Assembly (NCBI GenBank): GCA_038277395.1
Contig: CM076194.1
Coordinates: 135,317,230 to 135,381,229 of the forward strand
Direction of reading: 5' to 3'
Length of the DNA stretch: 64,000 nucleotides
Source: Dryocosmus kuriphilus
Lineage: Eukaryota > Arthropoda > Insecta > Hymenoptera > Cynipidae
The translations under genes were made by a program, and so were the position numbers. Below the pieces are notes generated by a model that made no database searches, was not told where the DNA came from, and worked only from the letters and a program-made list of their open reading frames with translations. The stretch's first letter is position 1. Each line of letters opens with the position of its first letter. This document shows positions 20,669-32,791 of the stretch, piece by piece.

Positions 20669-22130
20669 AGTAGATGCACAAGGCCGGTTCTGGACGCAAC
20701 TTCCTACCTTACCGACTTCGAAGCCGTTCGAGAGCTGAAGTGGATCATGGCCGCGCTAAGCTTCTACAATGTTCGATGTGATGTTACTAAGCACGAAATT
20801 GTCGAAAACAACTTCCCCTTCCCCATCCAATCCTTCTTTCTCCTATGCTAAGCTTCTAGAATATTCTCGATGATATCATTATACTACGCAATGACGAGAC
20901 ATGGAATTGGAGAAAAAAACTACCTCTTCCCTCTCCCATCTCCATAAGCTTCTAGAAATGTGCGGGATGATCTGATTAAACAACGCATTACATTTACGCT
21001 TGAAAACGTTTAATTGCAGACGTGTCTACACGTGTGATCTAAAACTCTAAGATAAGGAGGGAGATACATTAATAGACAAAGATAGTACCTGCATTAATAA
21101 TTGTGCATATGTACAGATACATTATCAAGATATTTCCATGCTGATTTTAGAAATATTAATCTAAGCGCTGACCATCTAAGGCAGAATGCATTTTATTTAA
21201 TGTTTCGTTTTTCTGATTCTTTTCCCGCTATCGCTTTAAATGAATGCGCTTAGCTCTCGATGCATATCATACCATATCGTATATATGAAATAGGATACTT
21301 GACATTGTGCGAGGCTGGATATAAGGCAGCATTCTTTTCAAGGCAACTTTGATATACATCAAGAGTACATTTTCCGATTTAATGCATTCAGTTTTTCCTA
21401 GAAGACTTTTTTAAACAGTAGAATTAGATGTAAATAATGTTTTGATCAAAAATGTCGAGACCACAGACATCAAAGTTCTCGAGTATGTCATATTACAGTA
21501 AACTGCATCATATTGTGCTATTTAGTAGAGAGAGGTGTATGACTCTCCAGAATGTTTCACATGTCCGTGCTAAAACCATGCAATACCATCTGTTTTCTTC
21601 TTGAAAAACTTAAGTATGACGTCAGTAGTGCCATCTGTCTCCTTCTAGAAGCACTAAAATATGGAATCTGTAAAACCATCTCCTTCTCTCTCTCCCAATC
21701 TCTCACTCTCTATCATAAGCTCTTCATTATTTCTCACCTCGATGCATATCACATGTAATACGATACTCAACATTTGCAAGGTTTAAGATAAGACAATATA
21801 AGGTATTTTATTAAGAATAATGATTTTACTCTCTCTAAAGCTACTGTGTAATATAGTTTATTAGAAAATATTTGTAGCCAATCAACTAGCATATGGTTAG
21901 AAAACGTATCTAAAGAAATTAATCCTTTCTAATGGCCAAGCATTACATGTTCCATGTTACATTAATATAAAATTAGAGAATGATTATCTCAGAAACTATT
22001 AAAGAATACGCGAACATCATTAGTGATAAAGTTCTCGAGGGTGTCATATTACAGTAAAGAGTCTGCTAAATGTGTTTCTTCAAGATGAGATTTTTCGATC
22101 TGAATAATAACCATAATAATATAGTATCGA
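20669..22130 (-). mobile_element. End of a second Polinton, diverged
   Basis: Begins AGTAGATGCACAAGGCCGG and follows, in reverse orientation, the Polinton right end at 13600-14819: the inverted-repeat blocks to about 21130, then the subterminal spacer (TAATCTAAGCGCTGACCATC, near 21160) out to CTGCTAAATGTGTTTCTTCA at 22063. Between 21505 and 22020 there is extra sequence, including a block also present at 2160-2215. No coding part remains. It interrupts the Cys-rich pseudogene. Confidence 0.75.
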
Positions 22131-23017
22131 CGTTTCCGAAGCTTGACATAAATTTTGATTTAAAGATTTATCCATTATGCTTTCAAGATTTAGCATAAAA
22201 TAAAAAACAAGTCTGTCTGTACTCCTCTTAAGTTGCAGTATGATATCTAAAAAATATTTTACTCATTTGTTGACAAAATCGAAGACTGATCAATGTAAGC
22301 CTTATGTTTTACGAAATTCTTTAAAAAATATTACAACATATTCCTAAAATGCTATAACATAGTTTTAAAATGTTTAAATAATGTGTTTGTCAATAAAAAT
22401 CGAAGAGTGAACCAAAAAATCGTAAACAATAAATCCTCAATTTATAGAAATTTTGCTACGTTAATAGCGTGATTCTCAGAAAAAGGGTTCATACCCATGC
22501 TAAATAAAAAAAAATAATGTGAAGAGCAATTGTACAGTTCAGAATATACAAAAACAGTTTAAAGTCTAACCTACGTATTTGTGAGATACAGTAATGTGAC
22601 TTTTAACATTTCTCATTACATTGCATGATTTTGGACACTAAAACAAGCGTGTCGTTTTTAACCTACTCTTGGTATCACACTTTTCAAGATAAACTACTGC
22701 AATACAATTTTATTAAATAATTGCTGAAACTCATCTATCAGTAAAGATCAAGCGGTTCCACTAAGGAATTAATGAGGAGATGGCGTTAGACGAGTGGCGC
22801 GCGTAGCTGTAGAATGTTAAAAAAGTTTATTTGCTTATAAATTTTAAGCCCAACCGAAGTTAAACTTATGTTTTTGTCCAAATATTTTGAAAATATGACC
22901 TCAGCTTCCTGTCAGGAACTCTCAGTATCAAAAAGAAATCCACTAGGGAATTAGTTAACGAAAAAGCAAAGAAATAACTGGAGATGAATCATGCATACAT
23001 ATAGAATATATATATAT
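22131..23017. other. Non-coding; 22256-22615 is a repeat also found beside the gap
   Basis: No gene seen. The stretch 22256-22615 aligns, at perhaps 80-85 percent by eye, with 32430-32791 on the other side of the LTR retrotransposon. Shared blocks include TAATAGCGTGATT and GTGAAGAGCAATTGT. Confidence 0.6.
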
Positions 23018-24603
23018 TGTAACCAGCGAGTTCTAGTGAAAGTCCTGCTAACAGAACGAACGTTTGAACTCCCCTCAAGGCTTCGTGACGTAAGAATCCG
23101 TCGTGTAGTGCGCAGGGTAGAACACCCCTCCTAAGGGACTTACGCAAGGAGAGGGACTTAGGAATGGGGATGTTAGCTATAAATAGGGCAAACCTGAGTG
23201 GATTAGGCAGTTGGTCGGCGATCACGGGAGCACCCGTTTCTTTTTTCCCCAAGGAGACTCTCCTCGAGGGGTTGGGAATTCTGTCCCAAAGCTCAACTAA
23301 AGCGATTTTGTTCCACTTAGAGAGAGATTCTCTAAAAGAATTTTTTCACGCGTATACCGAAGTGCTTCCGTCGTCGTAGGCTAACGCCCCAACTGGATTT
23401 TGAAAATTAGAATAGAAATAGAGCGAATAGAATAGTGAGTGCTAATTAGTGAAGATTCGTGCGAACAGGTTTGAGTGACGTGCCAAAGTGTCGAGTAGGG
23501 GGTGGATTAAAAGGCAGAGATCTCAAGGTAGGAATGACAGGTATTGTGACTGGGAATTTAGAAATTTTGAAGACTTGTGTTTCCTGGTGAATTAATTTGA
23601 ATAACGGATTGGGTTAATTGGACGGATAAGAAGGGGGATGTATCCCACTTCCTATACTTAGAAAAATTACCTGAAATCAATTCCTTTAAACAAAAATTCT
23701 TTTTCGGCAAGAAGTTCGATTCATCCTCAACTTCCTGCACGCAAAGAATTCTGTTGGAAAATAAAGTCACCAGGGAAATATTTTTTTTTTTTAAGTAAAC
23801 ATTATTTCTTTCTTGGATCCACTAAAATTTTAATGACCTCCACAAATATTATAAACATGCTCGATTGGTAAAAGAATGGGATTTTTCCCCACCTTCTACA
23901 CAGGAAAGGGTGTTTATAAAATTGAGTGGAAGTAAGTGTCTTTATTCTCTTCAGGTAAGAAGTAGGGCCCATGCCTTACTTCCTGCACTAGAAGGAATCC
24001 TTCACAAGTAGATTCAATAGATCTAAGAAAGAAAGAAGTATTGAATCAATTAACTGAGTACAAGCACAGTCACCGGTCATTCATACGTACCGGACACCTG
24101 TCAGTAAATATAAAATGTCTTGCGGAGACAACAGCGGGAGTCTGTTGAAGAAGATAAAGGAATAGTAAAAAGAAAGCGTGGCAAAAGCCCAGGGGGTAAA
24201 GAGTAAGGCTCTTCACATCGGCACTAGGCACGGGTCACTCCAACCTGGGAACGTGCGGTAGGCCGCATTGGGGCAGTAGGCCAATTACCTCTATTATGGT
24301 GTGAAGTGTGAGTGACAGGTAGCACCAGGGACCCTCACTCAAAATTATATAATCGCAAAATGAGAAAATCCCATTGTGGGAAGAGTAGTGTAGTGAAATA
24401 AAAGGAAAGAACTGGTATTTCCAGATTACAGAAAATATAGCTAGGGAAATAAGATTTAGAGAAATATGTAAGAAATAGTTAAGCTAGGCATTTTTGAATA
24501 AATTTAATTTCTGTGTTTTAAAGAAAGAGAAAGTTCGTTTTTACTTTCGGTAAACCTTTCCCTTTAAGATTAAGGATTATCAAGAACTCTAAACAAAGTC
24601 ACA
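23018..24603 (+). repeat. 5' LTR
   Basis: TGTAACCAGCGAGTT...AAAGTCACA, 1586 bp. Contains a TATA-like TATAAATAGGGC at about 23178 and several poly-A-type signals. Matches 30634-32383. Confidence 0.88.
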
Positions 24604-24622
24604 TTGGCGCCCAACGTGGGGC
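24604..24622 (+). other. Primer-binding site of the gypsy element
   Basis: TTGGCGCCCAACGTGGGG directly follows the 5' LTR, the usual place for a site complementary to a tRNA 3' end (TGG being the complement of CCA). The tRNA was not identified. Confidence 0.8.
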
Positions 24623-24794
24623 CGAAAGTTGAAATAAAAACGAGCTTAATTTCAAATTGCTAAAAAGAACAATTTAAGGGGAAAATAACCCATTAAAAGA
24701 GAGACAAAGTGGAATAGTGCATCGGTAATACAAGTGTTTTAAAAGAGTGTAGGAGTGAATAAATAAGAGAGACTATAAAGGAAAAAGATTAAAA

Positions 24795-26097
24795 ATGAAT
24801 CGAGGGGCATTACGATCAGCGAAAGGACAAAATAAAGGATCGGAAGAGAATATAGAAGAAAGTAGAAACGTGGACGAAATAAGGACGAACGGTGAAGAAT
24901 CAGAGGAGGATACGGAATCAGGGGGGCTCGATAAAGAAAACCAGAGTTCAATCAACAGAATGTGGGGAGAAATGAACAAAAAGCTGATAGAGATGGAGGA
25001 AAGGACGAAAAAAATAATAGAAGTGGGAAAAGAAGAACCGCGAGAAAATGGAGGTAAATAGAGAAAAAACTACCTTGCAGAAATTCACAGAAATGCAGGC
25101 AAATTTAAACCGCTCAATCGAGACCACCGCAAATCTGACTCAGAACCTGGAAGAACGTAGCAATAGGATGCAAAGCCACCTCGAAAGGTTAGAAACGTCA
25201 CATATAAGAATCGTAGAGAGAATCCAAGAAGAGGAGGAAAGAGGAACTACCCAAACATCAAACACGAAATCAAACATAAAATACATCTTGCCAGAGTTCG
25301 ATGGCAATGGAAGTCCCACGAAATACCTACGACAATTGGGACAGTATTGGCTGTCAGTAAAACCTGGAGCGTGGGATATGGAGTATCTGCTTGAGAGATC
25401 GCTATCTGGTCCACCAGGGGACTGGTGGCAAATTATTAAAAATACAGTACCAGATCTCAAGACATTTAAGGAGAAATTCAAACAACGATTCTGGAGCGAG
25501 CAGGATCAACATGAATTGAGGAAGCAGCTCGAGTTCGGGGCTTACCAAGGAGAAAAGGATGGAAATCGAGCTGAGTATGCAACCAAGATCATCGCACAAA
25601 TCCAAGATTTGGACCCAATACCAGAAACGCGAGAAGTTATAAGAAAACTCGCGAGGCACTACAATGATGAAATCAAGTATGCCATCATTAGTCGAGGTAT
25701 TGAGGAATTCCAGGAGTTAATCGCGATGCTCGGCGATTTTGATAAAATTGGACCGAAAAATACGGGAGTAGAAAACAAAGAGCAACGACCGAAGACTGCA
25801 CCACGTCCTGAAAACACGCAGGAAACCTGGCGTAACAATGGAAACAACGGCTCGTATCCGAAAAATGGACACAACAACCCTAAATGGCCAACGAATAACG
25901 GAAACCAGGGGGGCCGTTTCAACAGGCAAAATAATTATACAAATGGGCCTCGAGCACAAAGCGAGAATCCATCATGGCGGCAAACCCAACCCCAAAATTC
26001 TTATAAAATACAGAATTTAGAGATTGGAGGGGAAGAAGATGCCGAAAATAGGGAGGGGATTCACGAAGACCTCAATCAAAATTCGGGAAACGAATAA
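24795..26097 (+). pseudogene. gag: Gag of the gypsy element, one frameshift
   Basis: N-terminal part 24795-25061 is acidic and coiled-coil-like (MWGEMNKKLIEMEERTKKII). After a one-base shift near 25055 the frame at 25048-26097 continues with a coiled coil, then a retrotransposon-type capsid core (YLRQLGQYWLSV, LLERSLSGPPGDWWQIIKN, FKEKFKQRFWSEQDQHELRK, IRKLARHYNDEIKYAIISRG). The C-terminus is Asn/Gly/Arg-rich (NNGNQGGRFNRQNNYTNG) and has no CCHC zinc knuckle, so nucleic-acid binding presumably relies on the basic tail. Apart from the single shift the gene is whole, about 430 codons. Confidence 0.8.
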
Positions 26098-26105
26098 AAC
26101 CCTCG

Positions 26106-27293
26106 TTGATGGAGAATGAGTCAGAGAAAAACGAGGGTACTCAAATAACGTACCTGACTCACATGTTAACCAATATAAGAAATGAACTTATGGAAGAAAA
26201 CTCGGAAGGACTAAAAGAAAAAAAGAGATCAAAATGCTACACGGCCAACCTGCTCATTGGAGGGATGTTGACAACGGCTCTCATTGACACCGGAGCCGAG
26301 GTCACCTGCATCTCTGAAGATTTTTTGAATAAGAATCAAGAACGCTTCAGAAAATATCCGAGCCTACCCCTCACGGGCATAGCAATAGCCGGACCAATAG
26401 GAGGTAAGACCGTAAAATTGAGTAAACAGGTGTACGTTGACGTACAACTCGAAAGTGTAAGTGTACAGGTACTTTTTCTCGTCGTTCCGAAACTCACATA
26501 CACCTGCATAATAGGGATCGACACGCTGGACGAGCATAAAACTCGAATAGACTTAGATACAAAGACTTTGTGTTTCCCTTACCTGAGAGGGAGTCCGTCC
26601 ATTAGGATATTGCAGGAAAAGGACGCGACAAAAGATGATGGACAGGTGGGAATAAATCTTGTCCAAATAAATCACGTCGCTCCACAGGTAAGGGATAATG
26701 AAATAATAATGGAGAAACTTCAGAAACAGGTAGAGACCTCGGAAACGACCTACCAGGAATTTGCAGGCAAAGTCGGAGAAATCCCAGAGATAAACTCAGA
26801 ATTGAAAAAGGAACTTCTGGAAATTCTGTGGAATTACCGAGACGTCTTTCGAAACAAACCTGGACGGTTAACTGCCTACGAACATGTATTGAAAGTACGA
26901 GAGAATCAACCCTTCGTGGCACGAAGTTACCCAATTCCAATGGCTCACCGGGAAAAAGTGCGAATTGAAATCCATAGAATGATGGATATGGGGATCATAC
27001 AAAGATCCAATAGTCCCTATATCAACCCCATCGTTCCAGTCATAAAGAAAGATGGATCTATTCGTCTCTGCCTAGATGCCAGGAAACTTAACGAAATTCT
27101 CGTCGAGGACTGGGAGTGTCCTGAACCAGCAGAGGTACTGTTTCAGAGATGTAAAGGTACAAGGATAATGTCAAACCTCGACATGAACAGTAGCTTCTGG
27201 CAGGTCCCACTACACCCTGAATCACGTAAATATACAGCATTCCAATATCAGGGTCGGAGCTACGAATTTCTCGTTTTACCCCTTTCGGATTAA
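26106..27293 (+). CDS. pol: Gypsy protease and N-terminal reverse transcriptase
   Basis: 395 residues starting nine bases after the gag stop. The protease active site is ALIDTGAEVTCIS (residues ~58-70) with a later hydrophobic loop CIIGIDTL. The RT begins with SPYINPIVPVIKKDGSIRLC and has LDARKLNE and the first catalytic Asp in SNLDMNSSFWQVPL, then TAFQYQGRSYEFLVLP. The frame breaks in the VLPFG motif. This is the last clean coding stretch of the element. Confidence 0.85.
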   Translation: MMENESEKNEGTQITYLTHMLTNIRNELMEENSEGLKEKKRSKCYTANLLIGGMLTTALIDTGAEVTCISEDFLNKNQERFRKYPSLPLTGIAIAGPIGGKTVKLSKQVYVDVQLESVSVQVLFLVVPKLTYTCIIGIDTLDEHKTRIDLDTKTLCFPYLRGSPSIRILQEKDATKDDGQVGINLVQINHVAPQVRDNEIIMEKLQKQVETSETTYQEFAGKVGEIPEINSELKKELLEILWNYRDVFRNKPGRLTAYEHVLKVRENQPFVARSYPIPMAHREKVRIEIHRMMDMGIIQRSNSPYINPIVPVIKKDGSIRLCLDARKLNEILVEDWECPEPAEVLFQRCKGTRIMSNLDMNSSFWQVPLHPESRKYTAFQYQGRSYEFLVLPLSD

Positions 27294-28053
27294 AGACGAG
27301 CACAGCGGCTCTAGTACGCGGTTTGGATCAGGCTCTGCAAGGAATCGGGGATCACGTGATAACGTTCGTGGACGACACTCTAATCACCTCGGAATCAAAC
27401 GAGCAACATTTGAAGCACCTCGAAGAGCTGTTTTTTTAAAGCGACTGGAATCCTACAATTTGACCCTCAATCTGGAAAAATCACATTTTTTTCAGAAAAA
27501 AGACTAAGTTTCTAGGTTTTATACTTACCACAGAAGGGATAAGACCGGATCCAGAAAGATAAAAGATATAAAAGAGTTCCCAGCACCGAAAAACGTCAGA
27601 CAATTAAGAGGTTTCCTAGGATTGGTAAACTTCTACTCGAAGTTTAGCAATCGTCATGCTGAGGAAATTGTCCCGCTATTAAAGCTAACAAAAAAGGGTT
27701 CAAAATGGGAATGGACCACGGAATGTCAAAAGCAGTTCATGAAAATAAAAGACCTTTTCTGCGAATCATTACTATTATATTTTCCAGATCCCAAACAAAA
27801 GTTCTACTTAGAAACCGATGCGAGCAATTACGCTCTCGGCGCTGTATTGTATCAGCTAAATAAAAGCAAGGAAAAAGAGATAATCACGCTGGCTAGTCGA
27901 ACACTCAAGGGTCCTGAATTGGCCTATTTTACCACAGAAAAGGAGCTACTCGCACTAGTATGGGCTCTGCAAAAATTTAGAACGTACCTGCAAGGAGCTG
28001 AGATTGTGAACAGAACGGATCACATGGCTTTGACGCTTTTTGAAGACCTGTAA
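27294..28053 (+). pseudogene. pol: Gypsy RT palm/thumb and RNase H, frameshifted
   Basis: Continuing in shifted frames: LKTSTAALVRGLDQAL, then the RT catalytic box FVDDTLITS (27368-27394), FLGFILTTEGIRPDPE, an open piece 27622-28053 with VRQLRGFLGLVNFYSKF and the RNase H start LETDASNYALGAVLYQ, and later ELLALVWALQKFRTYL. Frame changes occur near 27290, 27440, 27490 and 27560. All catalytic motifs are recognisable. Confidence 0.8.
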
Positions 28054-29560
28054 ATTTGTTAATGCTCGACTCACACGCTGGATCCTTGCTAGCCAGGATT
28101 ATAAAATCACTATAGAGCATTTGCCAGTAAAGACAATATTATGGCAGATCTTCTCAGCAGATTAACATCACGAAGAAGAAGTTCAGCGGAAGGACAGGAG
28201 CACGAGAGTGTACATTAATATTTTTTGACGTACACTGCACGCCAGAAATCAAAGAAAAATTAAGAAAGATCAAGAGCCTACAAGAGAAGGATGAAATGAT
28301 TAATAAAAGAAAAGGGGAGTGGCGAGCCAAAACGCCAGACGAGCGAAAACAGATACCAGATCCATGAAGAGATTATTATACCATTAATAATGGGAAAATA
28401 ATGAGAGTATAGTTTACCAAAGGAGGTTGCAAAAGAAAATCATATGGGGAGGTTCACAAGACATACGGACACGCAGGAGCTGAAAAAAACGTACCGTATT
28501 CTACGTGAATATTTTTATTACCCGAAATTTGCAAAATTATCTAGGCAACTACTTGCGACGTTGTGACTCCTGCCAGAGGGAATAAGGTTTCAAACGTAGC
28601 TTCACAAGCGAAAATGGAAGCGTTTTTTATGCGAAGAAACCCCTTGAGAAAATATCCATAGATTTTTTTGGTCCCTTAACCAAGAGTAAGTATGGGATAT
28701 GAACAATTTGCTCGTGATGATTGACACGTTTTCAAAATACCGAAGCTATATCCTCTGAGGAAAAAGCCACGGGCGGACGCAGATATCCGCAGCCCTCGAC
28801 AGTTTCATAAAGGAAGTAAGGCAAACCTGGGTGTCAGATTTCATCGGATCGCGGAACTCAATTCACTGGGAACTAAATGAAGGCAGCATTAATTAATCGA
28901 GATATTAAATGACTCTGACATCAATACGACATCCCCAGGCCAACATGGTGGAACGAGTTCTCAACCGTGAGTTGATCTCGCTTATTTAGAAACACTACTG
29001 TCCGAAAATGAACATTGTGCGTGGTTTTACAATAATTGAGGGACATTGAAACAATTATCAATGAATCCCATCATGACACGACGGAGTGACACCTTCGAAG
29101 CTCTGTGGGGGAGGGAAGCCAGCACGATGGTGGACCGAGTAGTTTCTACCTAGGGAGTACCAAGGAAGAAATCATAGATCGAGAGAATCAAATCATGATT
29201 CTGGGCGATGAGGATTAAGAGGGGAAAAGAGATAAGATGCCTCAGTCGGGTAAACGAGAGAAAGAAGGGAGTTGAGTATCGGCCGGAGATCGTCCTTGTC
29301 AAGGCCTGCAATTTCTCCAACGCCATTCTCTGGAACGCATGGCCAAATTCCTGGCACTTTACGAGGGTCCGTTACGTCGTAAAAACAAGACTCGCCCTCA
29401 ACGTATACTCTCTTGCAGAACCCGAGAAACCGGAAACGGAAAGAGAGGGGTCAATTCCATGCGGGACGACATGAAAACTGTACTAAGGGGGACCCTTGGA
29501 AAATTGGAAAAGTGGGGGGGAAAATACACAAGGAGTCCGAGGGTATAAGAAGGATGGAAA
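28054..29560 (+). pseudogene. pol: Gypsy integrase, heavily frameshifted
   Basis: Blocks in order: a DLLSR-type RNase H end (28141-28161), an integrase zinc-binding region with a TYGHAGAEK-like stretch and later CDSCQ-like residues (28450-28580), the first catalytic Asp region KISIDFFGPLTK (28640-28685), MIDTFSKY, and the catalytic Glu block IRHPQ.NMVERVLNRELIS (28925-28985). A C-terminal block EYRPEIVLVKACNFSNA (29270-29325) and GPLRRKNKTRP-like sequence follow. Frame changes come every 20-60 codons. Confidence 0.7.
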
Positions 29561-30620
29561 ATGCCATCTCGAACATTATTTTTTGAAAACCTTCAAAGAT
29601 GTCCAGAGCTAGCACTCAGCATGAGTTTACGGATACCCATCGAAGTACAGCCACTCAATATGACTTGCAGGATTTTAAAGAGGAGACCCTGGCACCCAAT
29701 GGAAGTTAGTGGGATATCGGGTGATCACGACCAGAAACTACCGGCCAGCCGATGCAAGTATCGAAGATACGCAGGAATCCCCTCATGAAGACATCAGTGG
29801 TTAGTGACATGGAAAGAAAAAAGATAAAAGCTTTGCCAGTGAAGGCACTAATACCGAGGAAGGGATGTTTAGAAAAAAGGAAGAGCGCCAGGAAGGAAAG
29901 AACAAGCCTCAAAGCCTAGACAAGCCTGAGGAACAAGCAGTGCGGATCAACTCACTACGATTGATCGATCTTAATATACAAGGAAAGAAGACACAAACAC
30001 ATCGCTTGAATCGTCAGAAGAAGGTTGACTCGCGGATTTGATCATGGAGTGGACGGGAAGCCGAGAAATGGAAAGAGTAAGAGATTGGTATGAATTTAGA
30101 AAGAAGAGAGAGAGAAAGCTGAGAAAGCGACTTGCAAAAGGACACGGAAGGACTGAGCTACAGATGAAGGCCCGGCCCACCGTACAAGGAAAAACACTAC
30201 CAATAGACTTTCCTCGGAAAGAGAGCAATGTTAGTGGATCCCCATGGAATCATTACCCCACGCGCTGTGGTTGTCAATGCGTTGCAGCCGGACCCGGAAG
30301 ACGATGGAAAAGAGGTGGGACATGACCCACTAATAAACCTCCGAGGATCATGCCCCCCTAACCCGGAAACTACGTGAATACGAGACTCTACGAGAAACGA
30401 GCCCATTGGAAAATCTATGTACAGACAATGGTCACCAAGTCAACCACGGCCAATGGGGACATACCAAAGGTAAGGAAGGCGAAGGGAAAGTGTCGACGTG
30501 AACTTGACAGCTCGTGCAAGATCGATTCAAGAACAAATCACCCGAGAAGAAATCTGATGCAAAATCGTTACTGTGGGTGTGTGTGCTGTCCGACTTAATT
30601 ATTCTGTGATCGAACTTCTT
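29561..30620 (+). other. Gypsy 3' internal region, no gene recognised
   Basis: About 1 kb between integrase and polypurine tract. Purine-rich, only fragmentary frames, no envelope features (signal peptide, transmembrane segment) that I can see. Given the suspected base errors here, a third gene cannot be excluded. Confidence 0.45.
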
Positions 30621-30633
30621 GGAGGGGGGCTTT
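30621..30633 (+). other. Polypurine tract
   Basis: GGAGGGGGGCTTT immediately before the TGTTAACC start of the 3' LTR, the standard priming site for plus-strand synthesis. Confidence 0.75.
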
Positions 30634-32383
30634 TGTTAACCAGCGAGTTCTAGTGAAAAGTCTGCTCACAGATCGAACGGTTTGAACTCCCCTCAAGGCT
30701 GTCGTGGACGTAAGATTCCGTCGTGTAGTGCGGCAAGGGTAGATTTAGAGAACACCACTCCTAAGGACTTAGCGCAAGGAGAGGACTTAGGAATGGGGAA
30801 TGTTATGCTTATAAAATAGGGCAACCTGAGTGGATCTTACGCGCAGTTAGCTGGCGATCAGGGCGCACCCGTTTCTTTTTTTCCCCAACGGAGGACTCTC
30901 GCTCGAGGGGTTGGAGAATGCCTGTCCTGCCAAAGCTCAATCTAAATCGATTTCTGTGTCCACTTAGAGAGAGTTTTCGTCTAATAAGAATTTATTTTCA
31001 CGCGTATACCGAAGTGCTTTCCGTTCGTCAGGTCAGGCTAACGCCCAACTGATTTTGAAAAATTAGAATAGAAAAGACGAGATATAGAATAGTGGTGTGC
31101 TAATTAGTGTAAGATTACGTGCGAACACGGTTGGTGAGGTGACGTGCCTAAGTGTCGAGTAGGGGGTGGAATAAAAGGTAGACATCGTCAAGGTAGTGGA
31201 ATGACAGGTATGTGACTGGGAATTTAGAATTATTTTTGGAAGACTTGTGTTTTACTGGTGAATGTAATTTGTAATAACGGATATGGGTTAATTTGGACGG
31301 ATATGGATGGGGCAAGTTTATCCCAACTTCCTATACTTAGAAAATTTCATGAAATCAAGTCAAGTATCCTTTAGAACAAAAATTCTTTTTCGGCAGAAGT
31401 TTCGATTCATCTCAACTTCCTGCACGCAAAAGAATTCTTGTTTGTAAAATAAGTCACCAGGGGAATATTATTTTTTTTTTAAGTAAACTTTTATTTCCTT
31501 ACTTGGGATCCACTAATATTTTTAATGACCTCCAACAAATATTTATATTCATGCTCGATTTGGTGAAAAGAATTTGGGATTTTTCCCCACCTTCGCTACT
31601 CAGGAAAGGGTGTTTATAAAATTGAGTGGAAAGTAAGTGTCGTTTATTCTCTTCAGGTAAGAAAGTAGGGCCCATGCCTTACTTCCTGCACTAGAAGGAA
31701 TCCTCCTTAACAAGTAGATTCCATTAGTTCTAAGATAGTAAAGAGAGTTTTGAATCAATGAAACAGAGTAGCAAGTCACAGTCACCGGTCATTCATTACG
31801 TACGGGACACGCGGTCAGTAATATATAAAATGTCGTTGCGGAAGACAACAGCGGGAGTCCTGTTGAAAGAAGATAAACGGAATAGTTAATAAAGAACGCG
31901 TTGCAAACAGAAACATGGGGGTAAAGAGTAAGGCTCTTCACACTCGGCACTAGGCACGGGTCCCACTCATAACCTGGGAACGTGCGGTAGGGCCGCATAT
32001 GAGGGGCAAGTAAGGACCGAGATTACCTCTATTTTTAATTTCTATGGCGTTATGTGTGACGTGACAGGTAGCGCACCAGGGACCATCACACAAAAAATTA
32101 TATTATCGGCAAAATGTAGGAAAATCCCATTCTGGGAGGAAAGAGTAGTGGAGTGATATAAAATGAAAGAACCGGTATTTCCTTGATTCTCAGAAAAGAT
32201 TGCTAGGGAAATATGGATTTAGAGAAATTTGTAAATAATAGTTAAGCGAGGCATATATTTGAATAAATTTTAATTTCTGTGTTTTCTAAAGAAGAAAGTC
32301 TATTTTACTGTTCGTAATATAAAAAAAAAACCTTTCCCGTTAAGATTAAAAGATTGGATCAAGAACGTCTATACAAAGTCACA
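30634..32383 (+). repeat. 3' LTR
   Basis: TGTTAACCAGCGAGTT...AAAGTCACA, 1750 bp, the same order of blocks as the 5' LTR but 164 bp longer. The extra length is spread as isolated one- to few-base insertions (for example GTCGTGGACG against TTCGTGACG), not as one block. Confidence 0.85.
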
Positions 32384-32791
32384 AGATTATATATTATATA
32401 GTATATATTATATATAGATATATATATACTAGACATTTTAATTTGGTTGAGAAAATCCGTCTTGATCAAGCATATGTATGATGTTTTACGATAGTGCTTT
32501 GAAAATATTACATACATATTCCAGAAAACGCCGATTTACATTGTTTTAGGATGTTTAAATGATGGTTTTGTCAAGCAAAAATCGCGAGTGAAACGATAAT
32601 TCATAAACAATAAGTCCTTCCATTTATAGAAAGTTTGCAACGTTAATAGCGTGATTTTTCGGGAAAAAAGGGTTCACGCCCATGCGATAATGAATAATTT
32701 GTGAAGAGCAATTGTTACAGTTTAGAATATTAACAATAAGATTCTTTAAAGTCTCTAACCTACGTATTTGTGTGATTTTTAAAATTTCTCA
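32384..32791. repeat. TA-rich flank and second copy of the 22256-22615 repeat
   Basis: A TA-rich run to about 32430, then sequence aligning with 22256-22615 and ending at the same point (AATTTCTCA) where the gap starts. Confidence 0.6.

Larger units (their letters stand above)
23018..32383 (+). mobile_element. Gypsy-type LTR retrotransposon with both LTRs
   Basis: 5' LTR, primer-binding site, gag, protease-RT-RNase H-integrase, polypurine tract and 3' LTR occur in order. DTGA protease, then RT, RNase H and integrase in that sequence place it in Ty3/gypsy. Flanking tetranucleotides are ATAT on the left and AGAT on the right, a near match to a 4-bp duplication. From about 27290 onward single-base insertions are very frequent and fragment every frame; see findings for the case that this is assembly error. 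Confidence 0.85.

Noticed and set aside
24739..24979. Hydrophobic minus-strand open frames opposite gag
   Set aside because: Antisense shadows of the acidic, purine-rich gag N-terminus.
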